A stretch of 64,000 bases of DNA from Novosphingobium subterraneum (GTDB lineage: Bacteria > Pseudomonadota > Alphaproteobacteria > Sphingomonadales > Sphingomonadaceae), in assembly GCF_000807925.1 (NCBI RefSeq), contig NZ_JRVC01000004.1, positions 186,001 through 250,000 of the forward strand. Reading direction: 5' to 3'. The notes beneath the pieces are model-generated. The model was not told the origin of the DNA. It ran no database searches and saw only the letters and a list, made by a program, of their open reading frames with translations. Positions 8,583 through 18,574 of the stretch are shown one piece after another. Every line of letters begins with the position of its first letter. Within the stretch, counting starts at the first letter, position 1. The translations under genes and the position numbers were made by a program.

Positions 8583-11500
8583 GCAAGGTCTATCCACTCA
8601 GGGACAATCAGGCGCATGCGGTCCATCCGCAACGCACCGTCTGGCTATCTGCGTCCGCAGGGACCGGCAAGACGCAGGTCCTTTCCGCGCGCGTTCTGCG
8701 CCTGCTTCTGCAGGAGGGTGTCGAACCCGAGCAGATCCTTTGCCTGACTTTCACGAAGGCGGGTGCCGCCGAAATGGCGACGCGCGTCAACGAGGTTCTC
8801 GCCAGCTGGGTGCGTCTTCCCGAGATCGAGCTCGCCGCGCAGTTGAAGGCGATTGGCGCGCCGTTTGGACCCGAAACCGTGGCCCGCGCCCGCAGCCGCT
8901 TTGCCGCCGTGCTCGATTGCCCCGGCGGCGGCCTCAGGATCGAGACCATTCACGCCTTTTGCCAGTGGCTGCTTGCGTCTTTTCCCGTGGAGGCGGGCCT
9001 CCGACCGGGCAGCCGAGCCATGGAGGACCGCGACCGCGCCTTGCTGGTTCGGCAAGTGCTGGCCGAATTGCTGGTTTCGGCCGAACTTGAGGGCGACGAG
9101 GCATTGATCGACGGTCTTGCCTCGCTCTCGCGCCGGATGAGCGAGGATCAGGTGGAAGCCTTTCTGCTGCGTTGCGCCGGTGCACTGGATCTGTGGACAG
9201 GGCCGGGTGCATGGCAACCGCCACTGCGCCCGCGGATCAACCGCGTGATCGGGCTCGGCGAGAATGACGGGCCGGAGAGCCTTGCCGCCATGTGCGCCGA
9301 TGATCGGTTCGATTGCGAGTCCGTCCGGCGCTGCATGGAGATGAACAGCGCCTGGGGCACCAAGAGTGGTACCGAAACGGCGAACACCCTTGGCGACTGG
9401 CTCGCTGCGGGCCCCGAAGGACGCCTGAACACCTTTGCCGCGCTGAAGAGCCAGTTTCTCACGGCCAAAGATGAAGCCAAGTCGACCACGAACATCGAAA
9501 AGAAGCAGCCCGGATATGCCGACTATGCCGCGCGGGTCATTGCCTGCGTCGAGGCAGTAAAGGCCCGCAAGGCACAGCTTGATCTTGCCGACCTGCTCGA
9601 GACAGCGCTTACCATCGGTCGCCGTTTTGCCCTGGCCTGGAGCGATGCCAAGGCGCGCGAGGGCTTCATCGATTTCGATGACCAGATCCGCACCGCCGCT
9701 GACCTTCTGACCAAGCGCACCAGCGCCGAATGGATCCGCTTCAAGCTCGATCGCCGCTTCGACCACATCCTTGTCGATGAAGCGCAGGACACAAATGCCT
9801 CGCAGTGGGAGATCGTGCTCGAAGGGCTGGTGTCCGACTTCTTCACCGGCGAAGGCCAGCGTGGGCCTGCCGTGCGCACGCTGTTCGTGGTGGGCGATTA
9901 CAAGCAGGCCATCTTCGGTTTTCAGGGGACGAGTCCCGAGAACTTCGCGCAGGCGAGCCTTCGGGTCAGGGAGCAACTCGATCAGGTCGCGCAGATCCTC
10001 TCCGACCCGGACCGCAAGCTGCTCGAACTCGGGCTGGGCCAATCGTTTCGCACGTCAAGGCCGATCCTCGAATTCGTCGACCGTGCCATCGATCATCTGG
10101 GGTGGGATCGGCTGGGCCTTGATCGCAAGCCCGAGCGCCATGTCGGTCTGGATATCCCCGGCACGGTCGGCCTCTGGAAGATCGTCGGCGATGATGCGCC
10201 GGACGAGGAGGATGACGGTGGCGGGGGCGACCAGGGAGGGGGAGACGAGGGCGCCGAAAGCTGGCTCTCGCGCCCTGATCGCAAGCTGGCGGACCAGATC
10301 GCGCTGCAGGTGAAGGCGTGGATCGACAGCGGCTTCCCACTGGGCAAGGCTCAGCGCCATGCCGGTGCGGGCGACGTCATGGTCCTGGTGCGCAAGCGCA
10401 AGGAACTGGCGGGGCTGATCGTGGCACGTCTGCACGCGCGCGGCGTGCCAGTGGCGGGCGTGGACCGGCTGCGGCTTGGCGCTCCGCTTGCGGTGAAGGA
10501 CCTGGTGGCCGCGCTGCGCTTTGCCGCGCAACCGCTGGATGACCTGAACCTGGCTGCGTTGCTGGTTTCTCCGCTGATCGGGTGGTCGCAGGAAGACCTG
10601 CTCGAACACGGCTATCGCAGGCAGGGCGTGCGGCTGTGGGACTGGCTGCGCCAGAACGAGGGGCCTGCGACTTTCGCAACGATGGAGCAATTGCGCAGCC
10701 TGCTTGCCCGGGCCGATTTCGATCCGCCGCAAGTGCTGCTGCATTGGTTGCTGGTGGGGCCTTGGGATGGCCGTCGCAGACTGGTCGCACGCCTTGGGCG
10801 TGAGGCCAACGATCCGATCGACGAACTGCTCAACGCAGCGATCGCGTTTTCCAGCGCCAATGTGCCCAGCCTGATCGGCTTCCTGCAGTGGTTCGACGCC
10901 GGGGAGGGTGAGCTCAAGCGCGAGGCAGGCAAGGCTGATGGCCTGGTGCGGGTGATGACCGTGCACGGATCGAAGGGGCTGCAGGCGCCGATCGTGATCC
11001 TCGCCGATGCTGCGGATGATCCGGACCTGTCTCCACCCCGCGGTCTTGAGCTCGTCGAAGACGTTCTGGGGTCCGTGCGCAAGGTCCCCCTGCCGTCGCT
11101 ACGAAAGGAGGAGAAGGCACCCGCTGTTCTCGAGGCGGAGGCAGAAGCCAAGCGCGCCGAGCGCGAGGAGCATTGGCGTCTGCTCTATGTGGCGATGACG
11201 CGTGCCGAGGAAGCCCTGTTCATTGCAGGGGCGAAGGGCAAAAGGCGCAGGAAGGGGGCAGGTGACCTTCCCGAGGACAGCTGGTACGCACAACTCGAGC
11301 CGCTGTTCGAGGGCGATTGGCGCAGCGATCCGCTTTGGGGCGCGGTCAAGCAGATCGGCGGTCCTGCCAGCCTGAAAGGCCAGCCGGCCGAGCGATCCGG
11401 ACGTTCTGCGCGGATTGAGGTCCCGGAGGTGTTGCGCGCTGCAGTCGGCCCCGAACCTCGCCCGCCGCGCCCGCTTGCACCTTCTTCGCTGGGAGAGGAC

Positions 11501-12070
11501 GAAGCCCCGGATCCGCCAGCGCCGCCCGGTCCTCATGCCATGCTGGCGGCAAGACGCGGGACGCTTCTGCATCGCCTTATCGAGCGCCTTCCGGAACTTC
11601 CGGTCGAGCGGCGACAGGAGGCCGGTCTCGCCTGGCTTGCCCGGATGGCGAGCGATTTCGACAATTCGGACCACAGGGCCATGGTGGCGTATGCCATCGC
11701 GGTGATCGACCAACCGGGCTGGAACGACGTCTTCGGCCCGGATTCCCTGGCTGAAGTGCCGCTGGCAGCGGTCGTCGGAGGTCGGGTCGTGAGCGGCACG
11801 GTGGACCGCCTTATCATCTCCGACAACGGCATACGGATCGTGGATTTCAAGACAGCGCGCCGCCCTCCGGCCTCGCTCGAGGAGATTCCTGCGGCCTACA
11901 TCCGCCAGATGGCCGCCTATGTTGCCGCGCTTGAAGCAATACACCCCGGCCTGCCGGTTGAAGCTGCGCTGCTCTATACCCACACGCCGCAATTGTTCGT
12001 TATTCCCGATGACCTGATCGCAGCGCAAAAGCTGCGCCTTGCCGGGGTTCAGGAATCCTTGTCCGGCTGA
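8579..12070 (+). CDS. addA: Double-strand break repair helicase-nuclease AddA
   Basis: This 1163-residue UvrD-like superfamily 1 helicase has Walker A ASAGTGKTQV at residues 25-34, a LVDEAQDTN motif II, VMTVHGSKGLQ, and YVAMTRAEEAL motif VI. A C-terminal RecB-family nuclease motif RIVDFKTARRP lies near residue 1087. With AddB it forms the two-nuclease helicase complex that resects double-strand breaks. I chose the GTG at 8579, which overlaps the addB stop as GTGA; an in-frame ATG 30 bp upstream inside addB is less likely. An Asp/Glu/Gly-rich insert around residues 540-560 is unusual but in frame. Confidence 0.94.
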   Translation: MSKVYPLRDNQAHAVHPQRTVWLSASAGTGKTQVLSARVLRLLLQEGVEPEQILCLTFTKAGAAEMATRVNEVLASWVRLPEIELAAQLKAIGAPFGPETVARARSRFAAVLDCPGGGLRIETIHAFCQWLLASFPVEAGLRPGSRAMEDRDRALLVRQVLAELLVSAELEGDEALIDGLASLSRRMSEDQVEAFLLRCAGALDLWTGPGAWQPPLRPRINRVIGLGENDGPESLAAMCADDRFDCESVRRCMEMNSAWGTKSGTETANTLGDWLAAGPEGRLNTFAALKSQFLTAKDEAKSTTNIEKKQPGYADYAARVIACVEAVKARKAQLDLADLLETALTIGRRFALAWSDAKAREGFIDFDDQIRTAADLLTKRTSAEWIRFKLDRRFDHILVDEAQDTNASQWEIVLEGLVSDFFTGEGQRGPAVRTLFVVGDYKQAIFGFQGTSPENFAQASLRVREQLDQVAQILSDPDRKLLELGLGQSFRTSRPILEFVDRAIDHLGWDRLGLDRKPERHVGLDIPGTVGLWKIVGDDAPDEEDDGGGGDQGGGDEGAESWLSRPDRKLADQIALQVKAWIDSGFPLGKAQRHAGAGDVMVLVRKRKELAGLIVARLHARGVPVAGVDRLRLGAPLAVKDLVAALRFAAQPLDDLNLAALLVSPLIGWSQEDLLEHGYRRQGVRLWDWLRQNEGPATFATMEQLRSLLARADFDPPQVLLHWLLVGPWDGRRRLVARLGREANDPIDELLNAAIAFSSANVPSLIGFLQWFDAGEGELKREAGKADGLVRVMTVHGSKGLQAPIVILADAADDPDLSPPRGLELVEDVLGSVRKVPLPSLRKEEKAPAVLEAEAEAKRAEREEHWRLLYVAMTRAEEALFIAGAKGKRRRKGAGDLPEDSWYAQLEPLFEGDWRSDPLWGAVKQIGGPASLKGQPAERSGRSARIEVPEVLRAAVGPEPRPPRPLAPSSLGEDEAPDPPAPPGPHAMLAARRGTLLHRLIERLPELPVERRQEAGLAWLARMASDFDNSDHRAMVAYAIAVIDQPGWNDVFGPDSLAEVPLAAVVGGRVVSGTVDRLIISDNGIRIVDFKTARRPPASLEEIPAAYIRQMAAYVAALEAIHPGLPVEAALLYTHTPQLFVIPDDLIAAQKLRLAGVQESLSG

Positions 12071-12130
12071 TCTGTTGCACCGCGCGCGCGAGTGCCTAGA
12101 TTGCCCTCAACCACACAGGAGTTTCACGCA

Positions 12131-12451
12131 ATGTCGACCAAGGCCGTTTCCGACGCCACTTTTGCCTCCGAAGTTCTGGGCAGCAGCAAGCCCGTCCTCG
12201 TCGATTTCTGGGCGGATTGGTGTGGGCCGTGCAAGATGATCGCCCCCGCGCTTGAGGAGATTTCCGAGGAACTGGCCGACAAGGTCGAGATCGCCAAGGT
12301 CGACATCATGGAGAACACCGATACGGCCAGCCAGTTCGGCGTGCAGTCGATCCCGCTGCTGATCCTGTTCAAGGACGGTCAGCCGGTCGCCCAGAAGCTG
12401 GGTGCTGCGCCGAAGAGCCAGATCAAGGGATGGCTCGAAAGCGTTCTTTGA
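12131..12451 (+). CDS. trxA: Thioredoxin
   Basis: This 106-residue thioredoxin has the redox motif WCGPC (Cys31 and Cys34), the cis-Pro loop SIPLL and the FKDGQPV segment. It reduces disulfides in cytoplasmic proteins such as ribonucleotide reductase. An AGGAG Shine-Dalgarno ends 11 bases before the chosen ATG at 12131; an in-frame codon 39 bp upstream would add a non-conserved extension. It lies about 60 bp after addA and is followed by a strong hairpin, so it is probably the last gene of the transcript or has its own promoter. Confidence 0.96.
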   Translation: MSTKAVSDATFASEVLGSSKPVLVDFWADWCGPCKMIAPALEEISEELADKVEIAKVDIMENTDTASQFGVQSIPLLILFKDGQPVAQKLGAAPKSQIKGWLESVL

Positions 12452-12465
12452 TTTCGAAGCAATTG

Positions 12466-12488
12466 CCCCCGCGAAAGCGGGGGTTCTT
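12466..12488 (+). terminator. Terminator after trxA (probably bidirectional)
   Basis: CCCCCGC (12466-12472) and GCGGGGG (12477-12483) form a 7-bp all-GC stem closed by a GAAA tetraloop, followed by TTCTTGT. It sits between the convergent trxA and inositol-monophosphatase-family genes and could serve both. Confidence 0.8.
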
Positions 12489-12491
12489 GTA

Positions 12492-13301
12492 TCAGGCCGG
12501 CATGCGCGAAAGACGCTCGGCCAGTTCGTCGAACAGCCTGGGACTTGCCGCGCCGATCAGCCCGGGTTCCAGATGGCGATCGACGCGGTAGGGCGAACCG
12601 TCAGGTCGCGCTGCCTTGCCGCCTGCCTCGTTCAGGAACAGCACGCCTGCGGCATGATCCCACGCCAGTGTCTTCTCGAACAGGGACACGTCATTCTGGC
12701 CAAGAGCTATGCGGGGATACTGCTCGGCGGCGCAACGGGGGATATCGACCAGCGTGTAGTGCGGCGCGATATGCTCCATCAGCGACGCGCGCTTGGACTT
12801 GTCGACAAAGACCAGCGAGATCGCGGCAATCGGCGTGTCATTGCCGCTGCCTCGCGCGGTCAGCTTCTCGCCGTTGACCCAAGCGCCCTGGCCGCGATGC
12901 GCGGTGCACAGACGGCCCGAGAGCGGGTCGTAGATCCAGCCTGCAACAGTTTCGCCGCCCTGCGCCAGGGCAACCAGGATACCGAACGGCGGCTTGCCGA
13001 CCGCATAGTTGTTCGTCCCGTCGAGCGGGTCGATGATCCAGCACAGCTTGTCAGACAGGCGATCGAAGATTGCCAGATCAGCATGGGCCGCTTCCTCACC
13101 GACGATCGCCGCCTCGGGCAGGATCCTTGCCAGCCCTTCGGCCAGCATGATTTCGCTTTCGGTGTCGGCAATGGTGACGACATCGTCGACCGCCTTGTTG
13201 CTCACCTCTTCAATGGCCAGCCGCTGGTAGTGCTTCAGCAGCGTCTTTTCCGCAGTGTCCCGCATGAGGGCGGCCACTGCATCGTCAAGGGACCGGCTCA
13301 A
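12492..13301 (-). CDS. Inositol-monophosphatase-family phosphatase
   Basis: This 269-residue metal-dependent phosphatase has the family motifs VGEEA (about residues 67-71), IDPLDGTNNY (about 90-99) and WDHAAG near residue 214. These supply the acidic ligands for two or three Mg ions. Family members hydrolyse inositol phosphates, histidinol phosphate or 3'-phosphoadenosine phosphate. Overlap by four bases with argJ hints at an amino-acid biosynthetic role such as HisN-type histidinol phosphatase, but this is inference. A second member of the family (suhB-like) begins at 63862. Confidence 0.85.
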   Translation of the reverse strand: MSRSLDDAVAALMRDTAEKTLLKHYQRLAIEEVSNKAVDDVVTIADTESEIMLAEGLARILPEAAIVGEEAAHADLAIFDRLSDKLCWIIDPLDGTNNYAVGKPPFGILVALAQGGETVAGWIYDPLSGRLCTAHRGQGAWVNGEKLTARGSGNDTPIAAISLVFVDKSKRASLMEHIAPHYTLVDIPRCAAEQYPRIALGQNDVSLFEKTLAWDHAAGVLFLNEAGGKAARPDGSPYRVDRHLEPGLIGAASPRLFDELAERLSRMPA

Positions 13302-14524
13302 GACCGGTAATCCGCATTGATCGAAATGTAGCCGTGCGTCAGGTCGCAGGTCCAGACCGTGGCCGAGCCTTCGCCCAGGCCGAGATCGACCTCTATCGAA
13401 ATCTCGCTGCCCTTGAGATGCGCGGCGACGGGCGCTTCGTCGTAATCGGCCAAGGGCTGACCGTCACGCGCTGCCCAAGTGCCGCCGAACCCGATCGAGA
13501 GGCGGTCGCGATCGGCTGGTTCGCCAGCCTTCCCCACGGCCATGACAACCCGGCCCCAGTTGGCGTCCTCGCCTGCGATGGCGGTCTTGACCAGCGGCGA
13601 GTTGGCGATGGCAAGCCCCACCTTGCGGGCGCTCTCGTCGGACACCGCGCCGGTAACGCTGACGGCGATGAATTTCTGCGCGCCTTCGCCATCCTTGACG
13701 ACGAGGTGGGACAACTCGCGACATACCTGTTCAAGCGCGGCGGCGAAGGCATCGGCACCGGGGCTGTCGAAGCTGATCAGTTCGGCGTTTCCTGCCTTGC
13801 CGGTGGCGAAGGCGAGCACGGTGTCACTGGTCGAGGTGTCGCTGTCGACAGTGATGCATGAAAACGTCCTACGGTTTGCGGCCGAAAGGCACTCCTGCAG
13901 GAATGCCGGGCTGACGGCGGCATCGGTGAAGATATAGCCCAGCATCGTTGCCATATCGGGCGCGATCATGCCGCTGCCCTTGATGATTGCACTGAACGTC
14001 ACACGGGTATCGCCGATCATCGCCGAAGCGGCCGCGCCCTTGGTGAAGGTGTCCGTGGTGCCGATGGTCCGGGCGGCGTCTTCCCATGAGCAGACTTCGG
14101 CCTGGAGTGCGGCTTCGATCCCCGCACGGGCCTTGTCCTTGGGCAGCGGCACGCCGATCACGCCGGTGGAGGAGACGAAGACCTGCTCCTTTTCGCAGCC
14201 GAGGTGTGCGGCGACTTGCGACATGATCTGCTCGACCGCCTCGCGGCCGCGATAGCCGGTGAAGGCGTTGGAGTTACCGGCGTTCACCACCAGCGCGCGG
14301 GCCTTGCCCTGCTGGACGTTCTGCCGACCGAGTTCCACTTCTGACGAGCAGCACACGTTGCGCGTGAAGACGCCCGCAACCGCCGTGCCCTCGACAAGTT
14401 CGACATAGGTGAGGTCGCAGCGGCCCCAATCCTTGTACCCGGCGCGCGCGATGCGCGGGGTTGCGCCTGCAATGGCGGGCAGGGCGGGGAAGGGCGTTGC
14501 GAGCGGGGAAACGGCGTCAGACAT
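13298..14524 (-). CDS. argJ: Bifunctional ornithine acetyltransferase / N-acetylglutamate synthase
   Basis: The 408-residue ArgJ precursor has the self-cleavage and active-site segment GSGMIAPDMATML; the nucleophile is Thr193. The enzyme moves the acetyl group from N-acetylornithine to glutamate, making the arginine pathway cyclic. The chosen ATG at 14524 begins at MSDAVSPLATP; the open frame extends upstream without family similarity and would run into the divergent gene's leader. The gene is divergent from the TonB-like gene at 14623 and overlaps the downstream phosphatase gene by four bases. Confidence 0.95.
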   Translation of the reverse strand: MSDAVSPLATPFPALPAIAGATPRIARAGYKDWGRCDLTYVELVEGTAVAGVFTRNVCCSSEVELGRQNVQQGKARALVVNAGNSNAFTGYRGREAVEQIMSQVAAHLGCEKEQVFVSSTGVIGVPLPKDKARAGIEAALQAEVCSWEDAARTIGTTDTFTKGAAASAMIGDTRVTFSAIIKGSGMIAPDMATMLGYIFTDAAVSPAFLQECLSAANRRTFSCITVDSDTSTSDTVLAFATGKAGNAELISFDSPGADAFAAALEQVCRELSHLVVKDGEGAQKFIAVSVTGAVSDESARKVGLAIANSPLVKTAIAGEDANWGRVVMAVGKAGEPADRDRLSIGFGGTWAARDGQPLADYDEAPVAAHLKGSEISIEVDLGLGEGSATVWTCDLTHGYISINADYRS

Positions 14525-14622
14525 GGCGATGCGCCTAGCGCGCAGGCGCTTCCGGTTCAAGTTATGCGCAGAACGCGGGTTTGTCGGCTTGTGCTTTGCA
14601 ATGCACCTTGTAGCCTCAGTGG

Positions 14623-15231
14623 ATGAATTCGATCCGATATCTTGCGGCCTGCGTGGCCTTTGTCGTTGTTCAGCAGAATGCATCGGCCGCGGAGCCACAA
14701 TCCCCCAAGCCCATGGGAAACCCGGGCGAGTGGGTTACCACCCAAGATTATCCTTCCGAAGCCCTTCGGAACGAACAGGAGGGCACCGTCGCCTTTCGCA
14801 TTCAGGTCGGAACGGACGGAGTTCCGTCCGGCTGTGACGTCACCATGAGCAGCGGAAGTGCATTGCTTGATAGTGCCACGTGCGACCTGATCCAGTCACG
14901 GGCGCGTTTCAGCCCTGCCATGGATGGGCAGGGAAGGGCCGTCGTCGGGACCTATTCGAATTCGGTACGCTGGACGATCCCGGATGATCTTGTCCCGGCC
15001 TCGATTTCACCCACAACGCAAGTGCTGGCGTTTGTCGTTGACGAGCAGGGCAACGTGACCAACTGCCGCCAATCCATCACTACGCCGTCAGGTACGAGGG
15101 AGTTGCCAGGCGCCGGACCGTGTCCCGGCGGGCCCCCGAAAATGGCTCCGTTCAAGGACAAATCTGGAAAGCCGGTAAAAAGGCAGGTGCAGGTCACCAC
15201 GAAGATAGAGGTGTTTGACGTCGCGCCTTGA
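14623..15231 (+). CDS. Secreted TonB-C-terminal-like periplasmic protein
   Basis: This 202-residue protein starts with a signal peptide ending near NASAAEP. A region with the TonB C-terminal-like pattern follows: DYPSEALRNEQEGTVAFRIQVGTDGVPSGCDV, then LDSATCDLIQSRARFSPAMD. Such domains occur in TonB-family energy transducers and in stand-alone periplasmic proteins. There is no N-terminal anchor plus proline-rich linker like that of classical TonB, so an energy-transducing role is doubtful. A weak second repeat of the fold follows (TTQVLAFVVDEQGNVTNC). Two Cys pairs may form disulfides. Exact function is unknown. Confidence 0.75.
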   Translation: MNSIRYLAACVAFVVVQQNASAAEPQSPKPMGNPGEWVTTQDYPSEALRNEQEGTVAFRIQVGTDGVPSGCDVTMSSGSALLDSATCDLIQSRARFSPAMDGQGRAVVGTYSNSVRWTIPDDLVPASISPTTQVLAFVVDEQGNVTNCRQSITTPSGTRELPGAGPCPGGPPKMAPFKDKSGKPVKRQVQVTTKIEVFDVAP

Positions 15232-15280
15232 GAGCTTTCCATATGGACGAACCGCGACGGAATGCCTATCTGTTGCGGCA

Positions 15281-15547
15281 ATGCGCATGCTTCTTGCCCT
15301 TTTGGCCCTGATTACGGGTCTTTCCCTGCCCGAGGCGGCGCTTGCCGTCTCGCGCACGGAAGTGGCCGAAGCAGGCATGGCGACAGGCGCTTCAACTTCT
15401 GTCGAGCAGCGCCAGCAGCGTTGCGCGGCCCGCGGTGGCGCGGTGCCGCAGAAGCGCACGAATGCCCGCCGCAAGACGGTGTGGCTGCCCGCTCCGGCAC
15501 TGATCCGGCCTTGCGGCATTGAATTGACTGACCGCGCGCGCGAATAG
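15281..15547 (+). CDS. Small secreted hypothetical protein
   Basis: This 88-residue protein opens with a clear signal peptide ([22 protein letters not shown]) and has a basic mature part with two Cys residues. I do not recognise a family. The start at 15281 gives the best signal peptide, but the frame extends to an ATG at 15215, inside the previous gene. It sits between the TonB-C-like gene and secA on the same strand. Coding status is moderately supported by the signal peptide only. Confidence 0.5.
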   Translation: MRMLLALLALITGLSLPEAALAVSRTEVAEAGMATGASTSVEQRQQRCAARGGAVPQKRTNARRKTVWLPAPALIRPCGIELTDRARE

Positions 15548-15648
15548 CGCCACGGACAGCATACCCTTACCGGCACGACACTGTCCGACGCTGCGCGCCG
15601 ATGATGCGCATGGCCAACTACATCACAGATCAACAGGAAAATCCGCCC

Positions 15649-18384
15649 ATGTTCGGCTCTATCGCCAAGGCCTTGTTTGGCTCTTCCAACGATCGTTACG
15701 TCAAGTCGCTCGACAAGCTCGTTCGCCAGATCGCGGGTTATGAACCACACCTCCAGGCGCTTTCCGACGAGGAACTGGCTGCCCAGACGCCGAAGCTGCG
15801 CCAGATGCTGGCCGAGGGCAAGACGCTCGACGACATCATGCCCGAAGCGTTTGCCACAGTCCGCGAGGCTTCGGTCCGCACGCTCGGGATGCGTCACTTT
15901 GATGTGCAGATGATTGGCGGCATCGTGCTTCACCGCGGCGAAATCGCCGAGATGCGCACCGGCGAAGGCAAGACGCTGGTTGCGACACTGGCGGTCTATC
16001 TCAACGCGCTGGAAGGCAAGGGCGTCCACGTCGTCACCGTGAACGACTACCTCGCCCGCCGCGACGCCGAGACCATGGGCGTGCTCTACAGGTTCCTCGG
16101 GCTGACGGTTGGCGTGATCGTGCCGAACCTCAACGAGGAGCAGCGCCGCGAGGCTTACAATTCGGACATCACTTACGCGACGAACAACGAACTCGGGTTC
16201 GACTACCTGCGCGACAACATGAAGCACGAACGGTCGCAGATGGTGCACCGCCCGTTCAACTTCGCGATCGTCGACGAAGTGGACTCGATCCTGATCGACG
16301 AGGCGCGCACGCCGCTGATCATTTCCGGACCGACCGACGACAAGAGCGACCTTTACATCTCGGTTGACGCCATCGTGAAGCAGATCCAGCCCGATCTCTA
16401 CGAGGCGGACGAGAAGACCAAGAACATCACGCTCACCGAAGATGGCGTCGAGTGGGTCGAACGCGCGTTCGAGGAAGCCGGGTTGCTGGTCGGTTCGAAC
16501 CTCTATGACGTCGAGAACACGATGGTGGTCCACCATCTCGACCAGGCTCTCAAGGCCAACGTCATGTTCAAGCGAGACATCGACTATATCGTCAAGGACG
16601 ACAAGGTCGTGATCATCGACGAGTTCACCGGCCGCATGATGGACGGCCGGCGCTGGTCGAACGGCCTGCACCAAGCGGTAGAAGCCAAGGAAGGCGTGCG
16701 GATCGAGCCCGAGAACCAGACGATGGCCTCGATCACGTTCCAGAACTACTTCCGCATGTACCCGAAGATTTCGGGCATGACCGGCACGGCTGCCACCGAA
16801 GCGCCGGAATTCTTCGACATCTACAAGATGAACGTCGTCTCGATCCCGACGAACGTGCCGGTGCAGCGCATCGACGAGGAAGACGAGTTCTACAAGAACA
16901 CGCTCGACAAGTTCGCGGCCATCGCGAAGCTGATCCGCGACAAGTACGAGAACGGACAGCCGGTGCTGGTCGGCACCGTGTCGATCGAAAAGTCGGAGCT
17001 GCTTTCCGAATTCCTGACCAAGGAAGGCGTGAAGCACAACGTCCTGAACGCCCGCTTCCACGAGATGGAAGCGCACATCGTGGCGCAGGCGGGCCGCCTT
17101 GGCGCGGTGACCATTGCCACCAACATGGCGGGCCGCGGCACCGACATCCAGCTTGGCGGCAATGTCGAGTTCCGCATCGAGGACGAACTGCGCGATCTGC
17201 CCGAAGGCCCGGAGCGCGATGCCGGGATCGCCCGGATCAAGGCTGAAGTCGCCGAGGAAAAGGCCAAGGTGCTTGCCGCCGGCGGTCTGTGCGTGATCGG
17301 CACCGAACGCCACGAAAGCCGCCGCATCGACAACCAGCTGCGCGGTCGTTCGGGGCGTCAGGGTGACCCGGGCATGAGCAAGTTCTACCTCTGCCTCGAG
17401 GACGACCTGCTGCGTATCTTCGGCCCTGACACGCTCTTCGCCAAGATGATGAACAACAACCTTGCCGATGGCGAGGCGATCGGTTCGAAGTGGCTGTCGA
17501 AGGCTATTGAGACCGCGCAGAAGAAGGTCGAGGCGCGCAACTACGACATCCGCAAGCAGGTCGTCGAATACGACGACGTGATGAACGACCAGCGCAAGGT
17601 CATCTACGAGCAGCGCGCCGACATCATGGATGCCGAAGCCGTGGGCGATGTCGTGACCGACATGCGTCACGATACGGTAAACGCCATCGTCGGCGACGCC
17701 TGCCCTCCCGGCTCCTATCCCGAACAGTGGGATGTCGAAGGCCTCAAGGGCAGGGTGCGCGATGTTCTGGGCCTCGAGGTTCCGATCGAGGACTGGATGC
17801 AGGAAGAGGCGATCGAGCCGGATACCATCGAGGAGCGCATCCAGACGCTCGCCGACGAGCATATGGACCGCAAGATCGGCGAAATCGATCCGGTGGCCTG
17901 GCGCAGCCTCGAGAAGTCGATCCTGCTTGAGCGGCTTGATCATCACTGGAAGGAGCACCTCGCGACGCTCGACGCGCTTCGCCAGGTCGTGTTCCTGCGC
18001 GCTTACGCACAGAAGACGCCGATCAACGAGTACAAGCAGGAAGCGTTCGGCCTGTTCGAGAAGATGCTCGATGCCATCCGCGAGGATGTTACGCGCATTC
18101 TCACGACCAGCGAGATCCGCCTTCGCCCGTCCGAGGAATTCCAGCTGCCCGAACTGCCGGATTTCCTTACGAGCCACATCGATCCTTCCACGGGTGAGAA
18201 CGACGCGGCTCCTCTGGCGCCGGCGCCAACCATGTTCGGCGCTCTGCCTCCGCAGGCTGGCGGCGGGCTGACCGTCGGTTCGTCGGCGGTGGATCCCTAT
18301 GCGGGCCAAGGCATCAGCCGCAACGCGCCCTGCCCATGTGGATCGGGGCAGAAGTACAAGCACTGCCATGGCGTTGCCGCCTGA
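15649..18384 (+). CDS. secA: Preprotein translocase ATPase SecA
   Basis: This 911-residue SecA has Walker [11 protein letters not shown], the DEAD-type motif [25 protein letters not shown], and the C-terminal zinc-binding tail [14 protein letters not shown] that binds SecB. It drives Sec-dependent export of unfolded preproteins through SecYEG. The start chosen is [11 protein letters not shown] at 15649, the conserved N-terminus, preceded by CAGGAA; an ATG at 15601 would add 16 non-conserved residues. A 12-bp inverted repeat lies about 70 bp after the stop. Confidence 0.97.
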   Translation: MFGSIAKALFGSSNDRYVKSLDKLVRQIAGYEPHLQALSDEELAAQTPKLRQMLAEGKTLDDIMPEAFATVREASVRTLGMRHFDVQMIGGIVLHRGEIAEMRTGEGKTLVATLAVYLNALEGKGVHVVTVNDYLARRDAETMGVLYRFLGLTVGVIVPNLNEEQRREAYNSDITYATNNELGFDYLRDNMKHERSQMVHRPFNFAIVDEVDSILIDEARTPLIISGPTDDKSDLYISVDAIVKQIQPDLYEADEKTKNITLTEDGVEWVERAFEEAGLLVGSNLYDVENTMVVHHLDQALKANVMFKRDIDYIVKDDKVVIIDEFTGRMMDGRRWSNGLHQAVEAKEGVRIEPENQTMASITFQNYFRMYPKISGMTGTAATEAPEFFDIYKMNVVSIPTNVPVQRIDEEDEFYKNTLDKFAAIAKLIRDKYENGQPVLVGTVSIEKSELLSEFLTKEGVKHNVLNARFHEMEAHIVAQAGRLGAVTIATNMAGRGTDIQLGGNVEFRIEDELRDLPEGPERDAGIARIKAEVAEEKAKVLAAGGLCVIGTERHESRRIDNQLRGRSGRQGDPGMSKFYLCLEDDLLRIFGPDTLFAKMMNNNLADGEAIGSKWLSKAIETAQKKVEARNYDIRKQVVEYDDVMNDQRKVIYEQRADIMDAEAVGDVVTDMRHDTVNAIVGDACPPGSYPEQWDVEGLKGRVRDVLGLEVPIEDWMQEEAIEPDTIEERIQTLADEHMDRKIGEIDPVAWRSLEKSILLERLDHHWKEHLATLDALRQVVFLRAYAQKTPINEYKQEAFGLFEKMLDAIREDVTRILTTSEIRLRPSEEFQLPELPDFLTSHIDPSTGENDAAPLAPAPTMFGALPPQAGGGLTVGSSAVDPYAGQGISRNAPCPCGSGQKYKHCHGVAA

Positions 18385-18457
18385 CCACTGGTTTCAGGTT
18401 TGCCGAGGGCATCTCGGTCAAGCTGATTTGATTCAAGGGCTTGAAACAAATGTTATT

Positions 18458-18486
18458 GTGCAATCGCCGGTCCTCGGCGATTGCAC
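18458..18486 (+). repeat. Perfect 12-bp inverted repeat between secA and the TPS operon
   Basis: GTGCAATCGCCG (18458-18469) and CGGCGATTGCAC (18475-18486) are exact inverse complements around a 5-nt loop (GTCCT). There is no T-run on the 3' side. It may terminate secA transcription or act as an operator or leader structure for the downstream operon. Confidence 0.75.
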
Positions 18487-18495
18487 GATCCGCAT

Positions 18496-18523
18496 TTGTT
18501 GCTAAACATGAACGAGCGATAAA
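18496..18523 (+). promoter_or_regulatory. Candidate promoter of the TPS-CHAT operon
   Basis: TTGTTG (18496-18501) is followed, after a 16-bp spacer, by GATAAA (18518-18523), a reasonable sigma-70-type pair about 50 bp before the tpsB start. It lies immediately after the 12-bp inverted repeat. Sequence resemblance only. Confidence 0.35.
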
Positions 18524-18574
18524 CAGAACAGAACGGGCCGCGTCGAAGAGTTATCCGACGGGGGCACTTGCAGA

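Noticed and set aside
15088..18369. A 1093-codon open frame on the minus strand covering secA
   Set aside because: It is the mirror of secA in a high-GC genome. Its His/Asp/Arg-rich translation shows no domain, no signal or start context, and it would overlap several plus-strand genes.
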